From Ectocarpus siliculosus (taxonomy: Eukaryota; Sar; Phaeophyceae; Ectocarpales; Ectocarpaceae): a stretch of DNA of 64,000 nucleotides. The stretch spans positions 2,336,762-2,400,761 of the forward strand of contig FN649727.1 of the NCBI GenBank assembly GCA_000310025.1. The letters run 5' to 3'. Both the position numbers and the translations under genes were made by a program. The notes under the pieces were generated by a model. The model worked only from the letters and a program-made list of their open reading frames with translations, made no database searches and had not been told where the DNA came from. Within the stretch, counting starts at the first letter, position 1; every line of letters starts with the position of its first letter. Shown one piece after another: positions 47,054 through 58,706 of the stretch.

Positions 47054-49471
47054 ATGTCTGTTTACTGCTTGCATCTGTTGCCGGTATACCACATGTTTTC
47101 ATGTTTGCTGCCTGTATTCGCGTCGGCGGTGTGTGAAGTGGTTGGGAACAAATAACCACCACACCAATCTCACGCTCGCCCGTGCTGTTCGACACGTCGC
47201 CACTACAAAGAACACCGCTCGTTTGCGTGCATGTTCCACATCCACTCCAGCAGACGGCAGGGTTCCTGTGCCCGACTACGATCAACCCTCGCTCCAGCGC
47301 GGCGCATCGAGCTGTCGGGAGCGGCAGCACGAGTGCCTCGCCCGTCAGAAGGCAAAACGGCCGGGTGGAGCGGGAAGGGCAGAGGGGTGGTGGTGTCGTC
47401 GGCGGGGGGTCGAAGCACGTTCTCGGCGCACGACGACGAGACGACTTCTTCTACGACGCCGACGATGACGATCTGTTCGATGATGACCTTGACGACAGGC
47501 GAGCTGTCGCTCCGCAGAGGAGAAAGAGGCCCAAGGTGCCGCTCTTGCCCGCGACGCTCAGCAAGGTTAGTGGCTGTACATGGCGGTGCGTACAGCAGTA
47601 GAGATCCCTGTTGAGCGCCTGAGCGTCGGTTGAATAGTGCCGTTGCAACGGCATGGTGCCGGTGTTTTCGGCGGGCACACGCTTAGTTTCCAAGTCATTA
47701 TCAATACTTTGAATAGCGCCGGCCCGGAATTGTACCGCTGAATTTTCTGGGCATATACCGACACTAAACAGGGACCTCTACTGTACAAGTGTGCCGATGT
47801 CGCCCAAATAGTCTGGATCGAAAGGGGCTTTGTGGTGGTTGGGGTTGAAAGTGCTCTGCGTGCGGTTGGAGTGTTTTCCTTTTGGATGGTGGAAGCTTGG
47901 TATCTTGTCGCCAGTGTATACACCAATGTTTTTTGTCCGCAAATTGTTTCGGCGAGTGGGCGGCAACGCTGCCATCGTCTCGTGCCGACGGCCTTGTGCA
48001 TTGGTCAGTTGTTGATCACCCTTGTTTCGAACTAAACAGCACAGTATGGCAAAGCTGTACTCATATTTTATGGACATTCGCCGCCAAGCCGATCAACTTA
48101 CCTGTTTGTCCCCTGTACAACAATCGCACACGCTTCGTTGAACTTTTCCTACGCTCCTGGGATCTATGCGCACCGAGAAACATGACTCATGCCTCTCCGT
48201 TGCGATTCACTCCGTTCAGGCTCTTATAGCGGGCGTTTTTGTTCTGGGCATCGGCACTGGGGTGACGGTAGACTCGGCAATCAACACCGACCCCAGGGAT
48301 CTGGCGAGCCGCGACGCCATCGACCGCAACGCGCCCAACCCCAACATCTGTCAGACCTACGGGTCTAGTGCCATGGTGGTGGACCAGCGCGTGTTTGTGA
48401 CCTTCAACCCGTTCAGCTTGCACGTCTCGCAGGTATGGGTGGTATGATACTTGTCCACGGTTGAGGGTACGCTTGAACTGCTTTCGCTCGTGGCATGGCC
48501 ATGGTAAGGAACGTGTACTTGATCCCCATTCTGACTGTGTCTTCTTGGTGAGGCTAACAAACCGGTACCGTGGAAATCATTCCGCGTCCCCCCCCTGTAC
48601 GATCCAGGCTCTAATGGTCTGCCTATCTGCTATGCGAAGTCTTTGCTGCGGTATACCGTGAGATGGGCGGGCAGAGGAAAAAATGTCGCACGACGCTTAT
48701 TGCTACCCCGGATTTTTGCACCTTTCTCGACAAGGGCCGTCACCGCTTGCGCTAGAGATGAAGGACATTTTCGTGATTGGGGCATGTATGTATATGGCAA
48801 CTCGTTTTACGCCCCCCGTCTCCTACCGCGTACCCTCTGTGTACCCATCTGCTCGCAGGCGGACACCAAGCCGGGTTGCGTGCTGCGATCGTCCAACGTG
48901 GTGGAGGTTCTGCAGCGGAAGCGAGGGCTGCTGACCAACGAGGACGTAGAGACGTGCAAGGGGGGCATGAACACGTGGGGCTACGTGGGAGACCTGAACG
49001 ACCACCCGCAGCTGTCCTGCGTATACCAGAGCGACGACGCGCAGAACGAGTTCCTCTCCAATCCTAAGGTACGGCATCATTTTTTTCATGGGAATCTAGC
49101 TTGGGGTCTAACGCTGAAACTCTTATGCAGTGAAGGGAAGCCAACAGAACGAAGCTTTGGGCCTAGGCCTAAAGCTGAACCTCTTCTGCAGCGAAGGAAG
49201 CCACCAGAGGGTAGACAATTTCATTGTCCGCATCCGCTCTGAAAGGTTGGTCGTTGATTGCTAAACCCCGACTTCGCCCTCACTCGCGAAATCGCTGCCG
49301 ACCGCCCCTGTTTTTGTTTTTTGTCGCCCCCAGTACGGATTGGGCGAGGACGTGTACGACGATGACCGGGCAGCCGCGGCAAAGAAGAGCGCCGGGAGCG
49401 AGCCCGCGAACGGCCCCCGCGTCATGTCCGGGACTGTGCAGACCGTGGTGACGGACAGGGCAAAAATGTAG
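47054..49471 (+). CDS. DUF3172 family plastid protein of cyanobacterial origin
   Basis: Five exons, all phase 0: 47054-47128, 47251-47565, 48220-48432, 48859-49068 and 49334-49471, giving 316 residues. The core matches my memory of the DUF3172 family of cyanobacteria and plastids: a single membrane span (ALIAGVFVLGIGTGV), then ASRDAIDRN, CQTYGSSAMVVDQRVFVTFN, KPGCVLR, and MNTWGYVGDLN, with paired Cys residues. Function of the family is unknown to me. The start at 47054 gives a hydrophobic leader ending VFASA, read here as a signal peptide, followed by a Ser/Arg-rich stretch; this bipartite form fits targeting to a stramenopile plastid with four membranes. An acidic run (FFYDADDDDLFDDD) precedes PLLPA and the span. 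The core is sure; the first exon is inferred from phase and leader character. Confidence 0.8.
49096..49210 (+). repeat. Imperfect tandem duplication in the last DUF3172 intron
   Basis: Two adjacent blocks of about 50-55 bases share TTGGG-CTAA, GCTGAA-CTCTT-TGCAG and GAAG-GAAGCCA-CAGA. Because each carries a TGCAG, the first duplicated acceptor may be a decoy; the true acceptor is at 49333. Confidence 0.65.
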
Positions 49472-50779
49472 TGTATTATAGTTGATGGTTTACCTTCCAA
49501 TCACGAAATTCGTGCAATGGTAGTAGAGGTGTTTCAGTATTTTTTTTGGGGGGGGGTCGAGTCGCTTGTGCTTGGATTCCTGAGGCCGTAGCAATGCGGG
49601 GTTGCACAACCGGTACTGGAGGGAGTGATGAGGTCCTAGCTGTTGCCAAGGCGTTGGTGACACGTGCTGATGCTGTACAGTAGCAGTAGGTGTGTCCATG
49701 CTTGTTGCTGTCTTGGAGGCTTTGCCAATGGCTGCGTTTCGCCCTGGGGAAGATTTTTTTTCGGTCGTTGACATTTGTCTAGACACCCAACGAGCAGCAG
49801 CGGCACCCTGTATGTACTCCGATGGCATATTGCGTAGCTCCAAGTTAAAGTCACTGCTGTGAAATAATTCACTCTTTGCAGACGACTTGTACCTACCTGT
49901 TACGAATTATGTTTTGGTCCTGCCCTGTATGTCAGCACGGCGGTCGCAACTGCGTCGTTCGTTCACGCTGTGCACGATGGCGGCGAAGCGCAGCCAACGA
50001 TGCAGCTTGCTTGCGGGTGTCGAAACTGGAACTGTTTCCTCTCTTTGCTGTTTTCGTATATTGCGGTCCGTACAATCGGACATGGGTACCGCACGGTAGA
50101 ACGACCAACCTGTTTCGAGTGGTCGCACCTGCGGCCCTGGTTTGCCCCGCCCCTCCCCAGCGACAATGATCTCCGGAAAACGACACTCCGCAGCAGTCGA
50201 AGTGAGATCGGCTTGCCGAACAGCACTAGGCTTGTGATCGTAGTTTTTTGCACGCAATATCCGAAAAACAGGAACACAAGGACGGCTGGGTGGATAGTAA
50301 ATAGTGGGATATGGCATGTACGACGCATCAGCGAGAGACTCTTCCTGCGCTTCAGGTCAACCTGTCTACCTTGACTAAACTATAATGCACGAACACAATA
50401 CTTTAGTCTCGCGGTTAGGGCCTCAAATAATTCGCAACACCGATGAAATTGAAGTCACAACACGGCCAATGACAACAACGACACGTTCGCGCAGAAACGC
50501 TCCAAACGTTTCAAACGAGAGAAGCACTATCTCGAGCAGCGCTGCCTTGACGTACGAAAAAAACCATACAGGGATACACATGGGCGCTGCTTGACGTACG
50601 AAAAAAACCATACAGGGATACACATGGGCGAGCGCTTGACACGGCGCACTCGGTACAGACGACGGCAGGGGAGAACGTTCGCGCGAAGGTCCCGTGCCGC
50701 TGAAAAGGGAGATCGTGCTGGCCTCGGCTCATCAATGCTGTGAAGTTCCAAAACGGACAATCGGGGAGAATACATGACT
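49472..50779. other. Convergent spacer, DUF3172 / SMP genes, with a 45-base tandem duplication
   Basis: About 1.3 kb between two stop codons. Bases 50541-50585 and 50586-50629 are near-identical tandem copies, each containing GACGTACG, a run of seven A and CATACAGGGATACACATGGG. No coding exon is supported. Confidence 0.6.
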
Positions 50780-53700
50780 TCAATCCATCCCTTGCCAATC
50801 CATCACGTGACGACCCTCGGTTTCCGTCGGAATTTCGTTCGAAGAGATAACGAAGTTCGTCAGGCGGTCCTTCAACCACTGCACAACCCTGCCCATCCCA
50901 CCCCTGTGCTCGTACAAGTTGGCCATGGCAGCCGCTCGTCCCCCACGCCCAACCAAGCCGTCTCCTTCGAAGGCGGAGGCGGCCGTCGGGAAACGGCCGC
51001 TGTCCTGTCCCGAGAACTTCCCGGGTTTCCGCTCGTCGGCGTTTTTGCCGTTCTTGTTGCCGAACCCACGGTTGCCCCTGTCCTTGCCTGGCACGTTTCG
51101 CCCGCTGACCTTTCCCCCAGCGGCGGCCTCCCTGCCCTTCGCGAAAGTCGCCGCCGTCGCGGCCGGCAGGCGGGAAGAAGGCAGACGGATGTCGATGCCT
51201 CCGGCCTTTCCCTGCTGCTGCTTCTCCGCTTTCCTTGCTGCGGGTACCTCCGGGCAATCAGGACAGATGGCGCTGGCCGCATCGACTTCGATGAACCTGG
51301 AAGAAACGTCAAGCAAGAGGTATCGACGCGCAGGGGTCATGCACAGATCGAGGTCGGTCGTAGCTTGACCATCCGCATCCCCGAAAGATGTGGTCTCGGG
51401 GGGGTAGGGGGGGGTGTACTCATAGTCGTGCATGCCGTAGTCGTTAGACCATTGACCTCGCGTCTCGGGGGGGTAGGGGGGAGAAAAATGGGTAGGAAGC
51501 TCGCAAGGGGCATCATTGGGTGGTAAGGCGGAGCGGAAGAAACGCAGATATCACAAACTTGAGGTCGTGTTTCTCAAAAATAACACCAGCAACCCAATGC
51601 AGAAGGTATTCAACCCCGGTGCCATGGTTCCCTCTCCCCCCAAAACCAAACAAAATGACGGGGGCCTAGATAAAAAAAGAGGGGTACGATGAGCTGGAAC
51701 TTTATCCTCACCCGGGCATCACGTACGGTGATATTGCCTGCTGCAAGGCCATCCGGGCCCACTCGTCTACAGCGGCAGGCACGGTTCCGAGACTCAAGGC
51801 GTCGAGCCCCCACTGTTCCAGCTTTATCTGGACATCTGGAGGGTCGTCAAACGCGATGAGCGCCTGCTCAGGAGCGCCGGGGGAAGCGGCATGAGCGGAG
51901 AGGGGGAAACGGTTTATTTCATTCCACAGCTACAGCAGTAGCACTCTGTGAAGGGTCGTGAATCCAAGACCTCGCACGGGCCTGTAAGCTGAAGGATGGC
52001 ACGTTATGCGGCTCTGTAATCTTTGATAATTGCTTGAACAGCAGGTCGAGCAGCAGCAGGAGCAGCCAAGCACCACCCACCGCGTTAAAAGTCTAAGCCT
52101 AGGACCTAGCTCCCACTCTTGCCACCTGGTCTACAGCGAACGTGGAGGGGGGGAGGAGTGGAAAGACGCCCACCTTTTCTCTCCAGCAACCTGGCAGAAA
52201 TCAGCCCCGTGTGCCCTAACCAGTGCACCCACAAACTTGACCGCGCTGCAAACCCTTCGGAAACAAACGCCGGGTGTTCGTGGGCTCCTTTCGCCCTCTC
52301 ACACTTTCACTCTCACCGTTTTCACGAAAGGGAACTCGGGTCGCAACTCCGCCCGAACCGACATGCTCCCGCGGAAAAACAGCTCCAGCAACCTGACCGT
52401 CCCCGTCGGTAGCAACGCCTTCTCCAGGCTGGAAACCTTCACTCTCACGCCCACGCGGAGGTCCGGCGCAGCAACTTCCAGGTCCACCCTGAACGACAAG
52501 CATTCGCCTTCGTGGTTGCATCGACCGTCTCCCCACCCAGGCGACGCCGACGAGGTCGGGTCGAGCATCTGTCCAGGCGAAGAGGGGACGTGTCGGGGTC
52601 AAACTTGGCAAGGCGTAGTGATTGCGGCGGAGGCGCGCGCGCGGGGGGGGGGGGGAGGGGGGGGGTGCACTCCATCGTTGTGAAGGGCCGCCGTTCGTTT
52701 GAGGCACGCTGAGGAAGAACGGCACTCGCATTCTATGTGGAGCGTATTTTGCTAGCCATATCCCCTTGTCCGCCTATGGTGGCCGCCATCCATCCTGTTG
52801 GATAGCGATCTTCTTCTCCACTGCCACTCGTCTACATGTAGTACCCCAAAATCCATCTGCATACGTCGCTCCCGAAATATTTCTGTCATCTCTTTCTCCA
52901 AGACATTAGCCCTTCCCCCTTGTATGTTTAGCGTTATCCAGCTTTGTGATTGTCGTTCTCCTCTACCTTGCCATGCAATGGTAAGCGCCCCCTTCGAAGC
53001 GGGGAAGGGAGGAAGACAAACGGCCTGAGTAACGCCCGTAGACCCGAACAGAGGACCAATTTGTTCACACCCGACGTTTCTTGGCGGCAAGCGATCTCGT
53101 CGCGGGACAAAAGAAACGGTGTGGTTGGGGGTAAGGAGGAGGAGGAGGAGGAGGATCCCGACTAAGACTAAGTGATCCCTACCGTAATCCCCAGGATCTG
53201 TGGAGCGGAGGAGCCGAGCTCGACGTCTAGAAGCTCGACCCCAACAACGCTTGTGGGCTTCATTTCTTCCAGCACTTCTAGGAACCCCTCCGTCAAGTGC
53301 CTGTCAAAAGAGGGTGTTTGCAGCGCGGTGCAACGTTGTATGAAAATTAGCAATCGCTCGGGATCGGCACAGACAGGCAGGTTACGGAAAGCAGTAAAAA
53401 TTCACCCGGTCTTACAATAGTTGCAGGTCCTCAACCGCACGTGGACATTCTGCCTCGCCAACAGGAACAGCGTTCACCAAAGTACCTACGCGTGCTTCCC
53501 CAACATGTCACCGCATCGTGTGGCGTGCCCGACGAGGCAACGGTTGCTCGTCACTCACTCAGCGACGAAAGAGCTCAGTCCATCCGCGGCAAGCATGCCG
53601 GTGACGACACAGCCGTGTACATCGCGGCCACCGGCGATACCGTTGACGCCGGCAAATCCTGTCGGCACCACCCGCTTCGTGCCCCCCCAAGCGCTGGCGA

Positions 53701-56388
53701 GGATATGGTTAAGCCACGCCGTCGTTTCGGCTTCCGCGGCGGGATCGAGAGCCCGCGACGCCTGGCCTCGACGGTAACCCTCGTCCCATGCCAACCACGC
53801 CGCTCTGTCGCGCTCTCTCTCCTAAAGGGGGCGTCGTTTTTTTTCGTCAAGAAACAACAACACAGGTGGCGGCAGTGAGGACACCTAGATCAGTCTACTA
53901 GTCTACATCTCCAGGGTGGTGACAATACACGGACCCACAGCATCTGGGGTCTAGAACTCTCGTACGCACCATAGAAATTTCCAGGACAAGGAGCGTTGAT
54001 CGAAGGCGTTCCGCTGGCTTCACCAATACAAGTGAAAACCGACAGCGATTAACGGGGCTTTGTGGAAACAGAACCCCCGATGGATGCCCATTGCAGTATC
54101 AGGGCTCAACCTTAGTCGCATTGGGAAGGTCATTGAGTGGGACCTCCGACTAGAAAATCTCGCCATCATACACGGGGTATTACCTCAAGCACCGAAGCCA
54201 CCAACCACAGCGCGAGAAGCCACAGCATGTACCGACGGCCACCACCACCACCACCACCACCACAACCACCGGCGCTTCGTGGTTCGCGACATGTCGTCCA
54301 CCCCCGTACCCGCCACCCCCACCCCCACCACCATCCCCACCCCCACCCCCACCGCGCAGACGACGTAGTCCCTCCCTCAACACCACGTCCCGACGCTGCC
54401 GCGATCGGCACCGATCTCTCCCCCTCAACCTCGCCCTCCCCACCGCCACGCCGCCGCGTCAGCCCCGGCATCAAGGACCGTCTTGCTTGCCCTGTTCGCG
54501 CCAGGGCGGCCCGTGCCTGTGCGGGGGACGGCAGCGACGGATCAACCCCGTCCGGTTGCGGGACGACCTCGTACGTCCTCCTCGTCCAAGGCGAGCCAGG
54601 CGCTCGCAACGGGGGCGTGCCCGCCGCCTGGCGCAGCCTCGAAAACAGAGAGCGGGAGGGCGAGTGCAGGCTGGCCGCCAGGTCAAACGCCACCGCAGTG
54701 GAGGGCGGCCCTCGGTTCCCGTCGCCCCTTTCGCGCAAGTCTCGCCGCGCCACGGAGCTGCGCTGGGGCTCTCGCGGGGACGGCGGCGGCGGTGGTGGCG
54801 GCGGCGGCGGTTGGTGGCGTCCTCGCTGTCGTCGTCGTCGATCGTAGATAAAAACCGTCAGGAGAATCAACGCCGCGATACGGGGAGCGGGGGGCAGGGC
54901 CCCGTTCTTTAGGCGGAAGAGGCCCGCCGCCTGCCGGACCAAGGCCTCAACTGCCAGGCGCCCGAGGTCACGAACGCCTTCCCACGCCTCGAGAACGCTC
55001 AGCCCGTCGGAGACCAAGGCTGGGTCCGGCGTGAAGCCGTCCTTTTCGGCGGCGTGAGGGGCTGGTTCGGGCGTGCGGACGCCTACGGGTGGTGTTGCTG
55101 GTGGTGGCCGCTTCCCAGGTCCTGGTGCGTCCACGTTTTTCCTAACGTCGTGGTGGCCACCCTGGCCTCTCCGGTTGTTCAGCTTGACCATGTCATCCCT
55201 GGCCCAACCAACGAACCTCTGCACGACTCTAACGGTGTCCTCTGCATTTCGTGCACGAGTCGAGGTTCGGACGGGTGGGGGGAAGGGTTAGAGAAATCGC
55301 GGTGAGAGAGAGTGAGAAGCCAGAGTTTGCTTCTCACGAAACAACACATAATACTCCCTTCGATGTTGGATAGTCTCCGCGCAACACGATCGATACGTGG
55401 TTTTTCATCATCGCGAGGCGCGGCTACCCAAGCTCACCCGCCACCTGGCCCGTGCCCCCAGCCAGCCCTTCCGCCAGCACACCCGCCTGAAACACTGCGT
55501 CCCCAACCCCTCCAACGGCGGCGCTGAGGAGCTTCAGGGACCCGGCCAGAGAGGTGAGGGCTACGCTGCCGATTCGATCGAACGGGTCGGGGTCACCACC
55601 TTGGCTGCTGGACCTCCCTGTTTGACCCGTTGCCCCCGGCGCGGTATCCTCGCCAGAGTCGTCAGGAGAAGCCGAGGAACTACCGGCAGCTGGCCCACCA
55701 CCGGCGTCGTGGCTTCTGGCGGGGTCAGCTGACAGCGTGGGTGGTTGCGCGTTCGCCGGGCTGACGTGCGCCTTCACCCCGCGACTGGCCGCATCAAGTA
55801 TGGACGAAAGGCCCTGTTCGACCGACACACGAGCCGGGAGCCAGTGGGGCACAGACATGTCAAGGTAGATGGACTTTGTCAGGGTAAGCTAGGGAAACAA
55901 TATGCTGCTGTGTGGCTAACATACGGACCGCGCAGCTGTAGAAGCCTGTTTCGTGCTTGGCGACCTGGCGTCGCCACGCCAGACACACATAGGTCGAACG
56001 ACGTGGGGTAGCTCGCACACGTGATGAAAACCCCAAACAGTCTTTATACACCGGTCAAGTTCCAGACGAGAGCTTGGGGGGGGCAATGCTTTCCACTCTT
56101 TCGAGCTACACAAGAAGTAGCAAAGCACCTGCAGCGATGCACCGGTGGTGGTGGGGATGGTGTTTATCCCCCGAAGAGGGATTCTCTCACATTTACGGGT
56201 GCGCTCAGAAGCTTGAAGGTTCCCCCAGAGAGCCCGCCGGCCGTGTCTCCAATAACGCGCATGAGATCGCCCGCGTCGCGAACCCTATCATGCACCAGCC
56301 CCAACACCTCCGCCGCAAACACAACATCTTCATCCAGCTCCTCTTTCCCGGCGCCTCTTCTTCGTTTTCTCCGGCTGTTCTCCTGCTT
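50780..56388 (-). CDS. SMP-domain membrane protein (extended-synaptotagmin-like)
   Basis: Nine exons join in phase on the minus strand: 56388-56197, 55873-55445, 55218-54184, 53821-53641, 53449-53416, 53300-53183, 52568-52317, 51863-51712 and 51296-50780. This is about 970 residues with the 5' end unresolved (ATG at 55858 is an alternative start). The SMP domain runs from the 53821 exon to the 51712 exon: ETTAWLNHILASAW, PTSVVGVELLDVELGSSAPQ, FRVDLEVAAPDLRVGV, FFRGSMSVRAELRPEFPFVK, and IKLEQWGLDALSLGTVP. SMP domains are lipid-transfer tubes at ER contact sites. Two hydrophobic segments precede it (APRIAALILLTVFI and MLWLLALWLVASVL), possibly a hairpin anchor. The C-terminal exon is basic and Gly-rich with no C2 domain, so membrane targeting differs from E-Syts. 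Pro- and Trp/Gly-rich runs from CCA/CCCCAC repeats in exon 54184-55218 are odd. SMP call is good; the 5' exons are less sure. Confidence 0.7.
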
Positions 56389-58706
56389 CTGCCGCGCAGG
56401 CGGGGGTGCGTGTGGTACGTATCATCAGGAGTAAGAAATCGAAATAGACCACAGGTTGTGGGGTACAGCACACAACATGACAGCTTTGTATGTTGTACAC
56501 AGAGCAGCGGGCCAGCTGATCACCCTGGCATTTGTTGTAACTTCGACAACGTCCTACTGGCCATGTCGAACCGATCTCGCCGAAAGTTCAAATTTCTTCA
56601 TCATGTTGTCAGGGTACATATAAAAAGCGATTGCTCGTGAGTGCATTTGGGGGAAGCAACTCCTGTTAAGCCCTTCTCCCATGGCGGCATGAAGGCATGC
56701 GCCGAAGAGAAACTCTGCTGCTTGATCCTAGATCAGCGCTCTTCATCATATGTGGAAAGGATCGGCGTGTACATAGACTACATGTGTAGGTAACATCTCC
56801 ACCGCGGAGCTGCGATTTCATTTTTGTCGGCAAGATTTGAAAATTGGAGGCCGTTCGTCGAGCCATCTGCTGCACATGTAGGCTAGTACACGTACCGTTT
56901 GCGAGGCCGTGAGGCAGGACGCTTATCAGCACCTGAAGATATTCCGAGACTGCTGCCATGACATTGCGCGACGCGAGAGACGCCGGGCTGCTCCTCAAGA
57001 CTACTGCTGTACCACTCAAGACGCCATTGTGCCGACTGCTGTGGAACACACGTGTGATCATCCCGCCGCACCAGGAGCGAACGACACGGCACACGACATC
57101 AAACGACGTGCGACAGCTTATCCCCCTTTCACGAACCCATGTCAAGGCTGTCACATCCCAACGACACGAGTCAGAGGCCAGGCGGTCAGCTGAAACTGCC
57201 GATCGCGTGGGTTCAACCGTTCAACCGCCGCAAACGCAGGGCCAGGTTCAACACAAGATCGGGTGGCAGCATTTTGTATTTCGAGGGCGTCTCGCTCTGC
57301 TTCCCTGTCTCACCGTTTCTTCCTGTCTGGCGCGCCCATGGGCCGGCGGAATGGAAGACATTTGAAGCAGTCCTATCAGTATCACAGCGGTCCATCTACG
57401 AAGTCTTGTCATGGCCACAGCAATGATGTATGCTGGCACTACGCCGGTGTCTGCTTGCTGCGTTTACCGCTGTACCCTAGAAAGTCCAAACGTCCAAAGG
57501 GGGTACATACCCTTTGCAAATCCCGCCGCACCCATCTCCCGCTCGCCCTGCGCCCTGCCGCTCTCGCATTCCGTTTCGCTAGCCGCCAACTCAGCGCCTA
57601 GCTGGCACCCCGAATCAAGGTAAGCTCCTTGAATGAAGAGAAGCAGTGTTTGGAGATCGTTTTGGTCGAGGTACGTTGTGCTGTCAGAGTGTTTGGAACG
57701 AATAGCCCACCGCGTAGATGATCTCAGGTTGTTTCCCTTCTGTTTGGGGGTGTCTTGTCAGCTCGGCAGGCACAGGCCAGGTACAGAGAGAGCACAGCAC
57801 GGCTGCTGTCTTGTAGTTTGATCCCGTACATGTAGGTGATAAGGCGTGGCAACACTCGAACTCGCACGAGCAAGGTAACGGCTTGAAAATGCGAAGTCGG
57901 GCCGTGGCCTCATGACGCCGTCGCACCTGAAGAAGTAAGAGCAAACTCCGTTTCTTGTTGCGCACGTGACGAGTCGCTCCGTCACACAGATTTTTGGCGT
58001 GTGCGCTCTGTACCGCGGGTGTTTCGTCCACAGCCTCGCTTGTTCTTTGGGCGCACCGTTGCCGCCATTTACCTCCCCAACAAATGCTGCTATATATGGC
58101 AACTGTAGCTGCCACTAGCATCAGCCAGCAAGCCCACGGCGACACGCGCACCTCGATGTAGTTCCCCGCTCCGGTTGCCGGTTACCACGTTTCGTACTGG
58201 ACCAGCAGACAATGAGGCGCGGCGGGTTGGCTACCTGTTTGTTTTCGCAACAAATGGCGAACTATCACTTCATAGACTGCTGTAGACTGGTATTCATACT
58301 TTTGACAACATCTAAGAAGATTTTACCCCTCTGGAGATCTAAGGCGCTCTCTTTTCCAGCTACATATTCCCCCCCGCCAACACACACGGGCCTTTAATTC
58401 TGAGGTATATATACAGCAGTGAAGCTATCCGAACTCCGCCGGAATGTTTTTGGAGTGCTCCCGAAGAACCAGGGAGTAGGAAGTATATCGTGCTCGTATA
58501 CTGGATGTGGCAGTACTCCACCCCTCGGATGTAAGGGTCGTCGCGTACACATGATTTGGATGTGGGGTCGTGCACGCACTTCCCAGCTGCGTCTGAAAAT
58601 CCAGAAAAACGAATGCCTCGTTCTGTTGAAACCCGGACGGCACGCATCTCCCCCGATCTACGCTGTTGCCGATAAACCTTTACGTACGCAGCGGGCGAGT
58701 TGGACG
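56389..58706. other. Divergent spacer, SMP / sterol desaturase genes
   Basis: About 2.3 kb. A minus-strand frame near 58151-58080 encodes a short hydrophobic run (MLVAATVAIYSSICWG) followed by gtaaat and might be an upstream exon of the SMP gene, but its phase does not fit the exon at 56388. Two octamers ACAGCAGT/ACTGCTGT (58276, 58413) lie just upstream of the desaturase. Otherwise nothing that I can support. Confidence 0.4.

Noticed and set aside
54166-54449. Trp/Gly-rich stretch before the SMP domain as a possible functional domain
   Set aside because: It comes from CCCCAC/CCACCA simple repeats; it may be translated but shows no domain pattern, and an unseen intron could remove it.
56666-57154. 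Minus-strand open frame of 162 codons between the SMP and desaturase genes
   Set aside because: No motif, Cys/Arg/Ser-rich composition as in other noncoding shadows, and no fitting splice phase with the SMP exons.
57684-58151. Minus-strand frame with a hydrophobic start as first exon of the SMP gene
   Set aside because: The only donor nearby is phase 1 while the next known exon starts in phase 0; kept as a remote possibility only.
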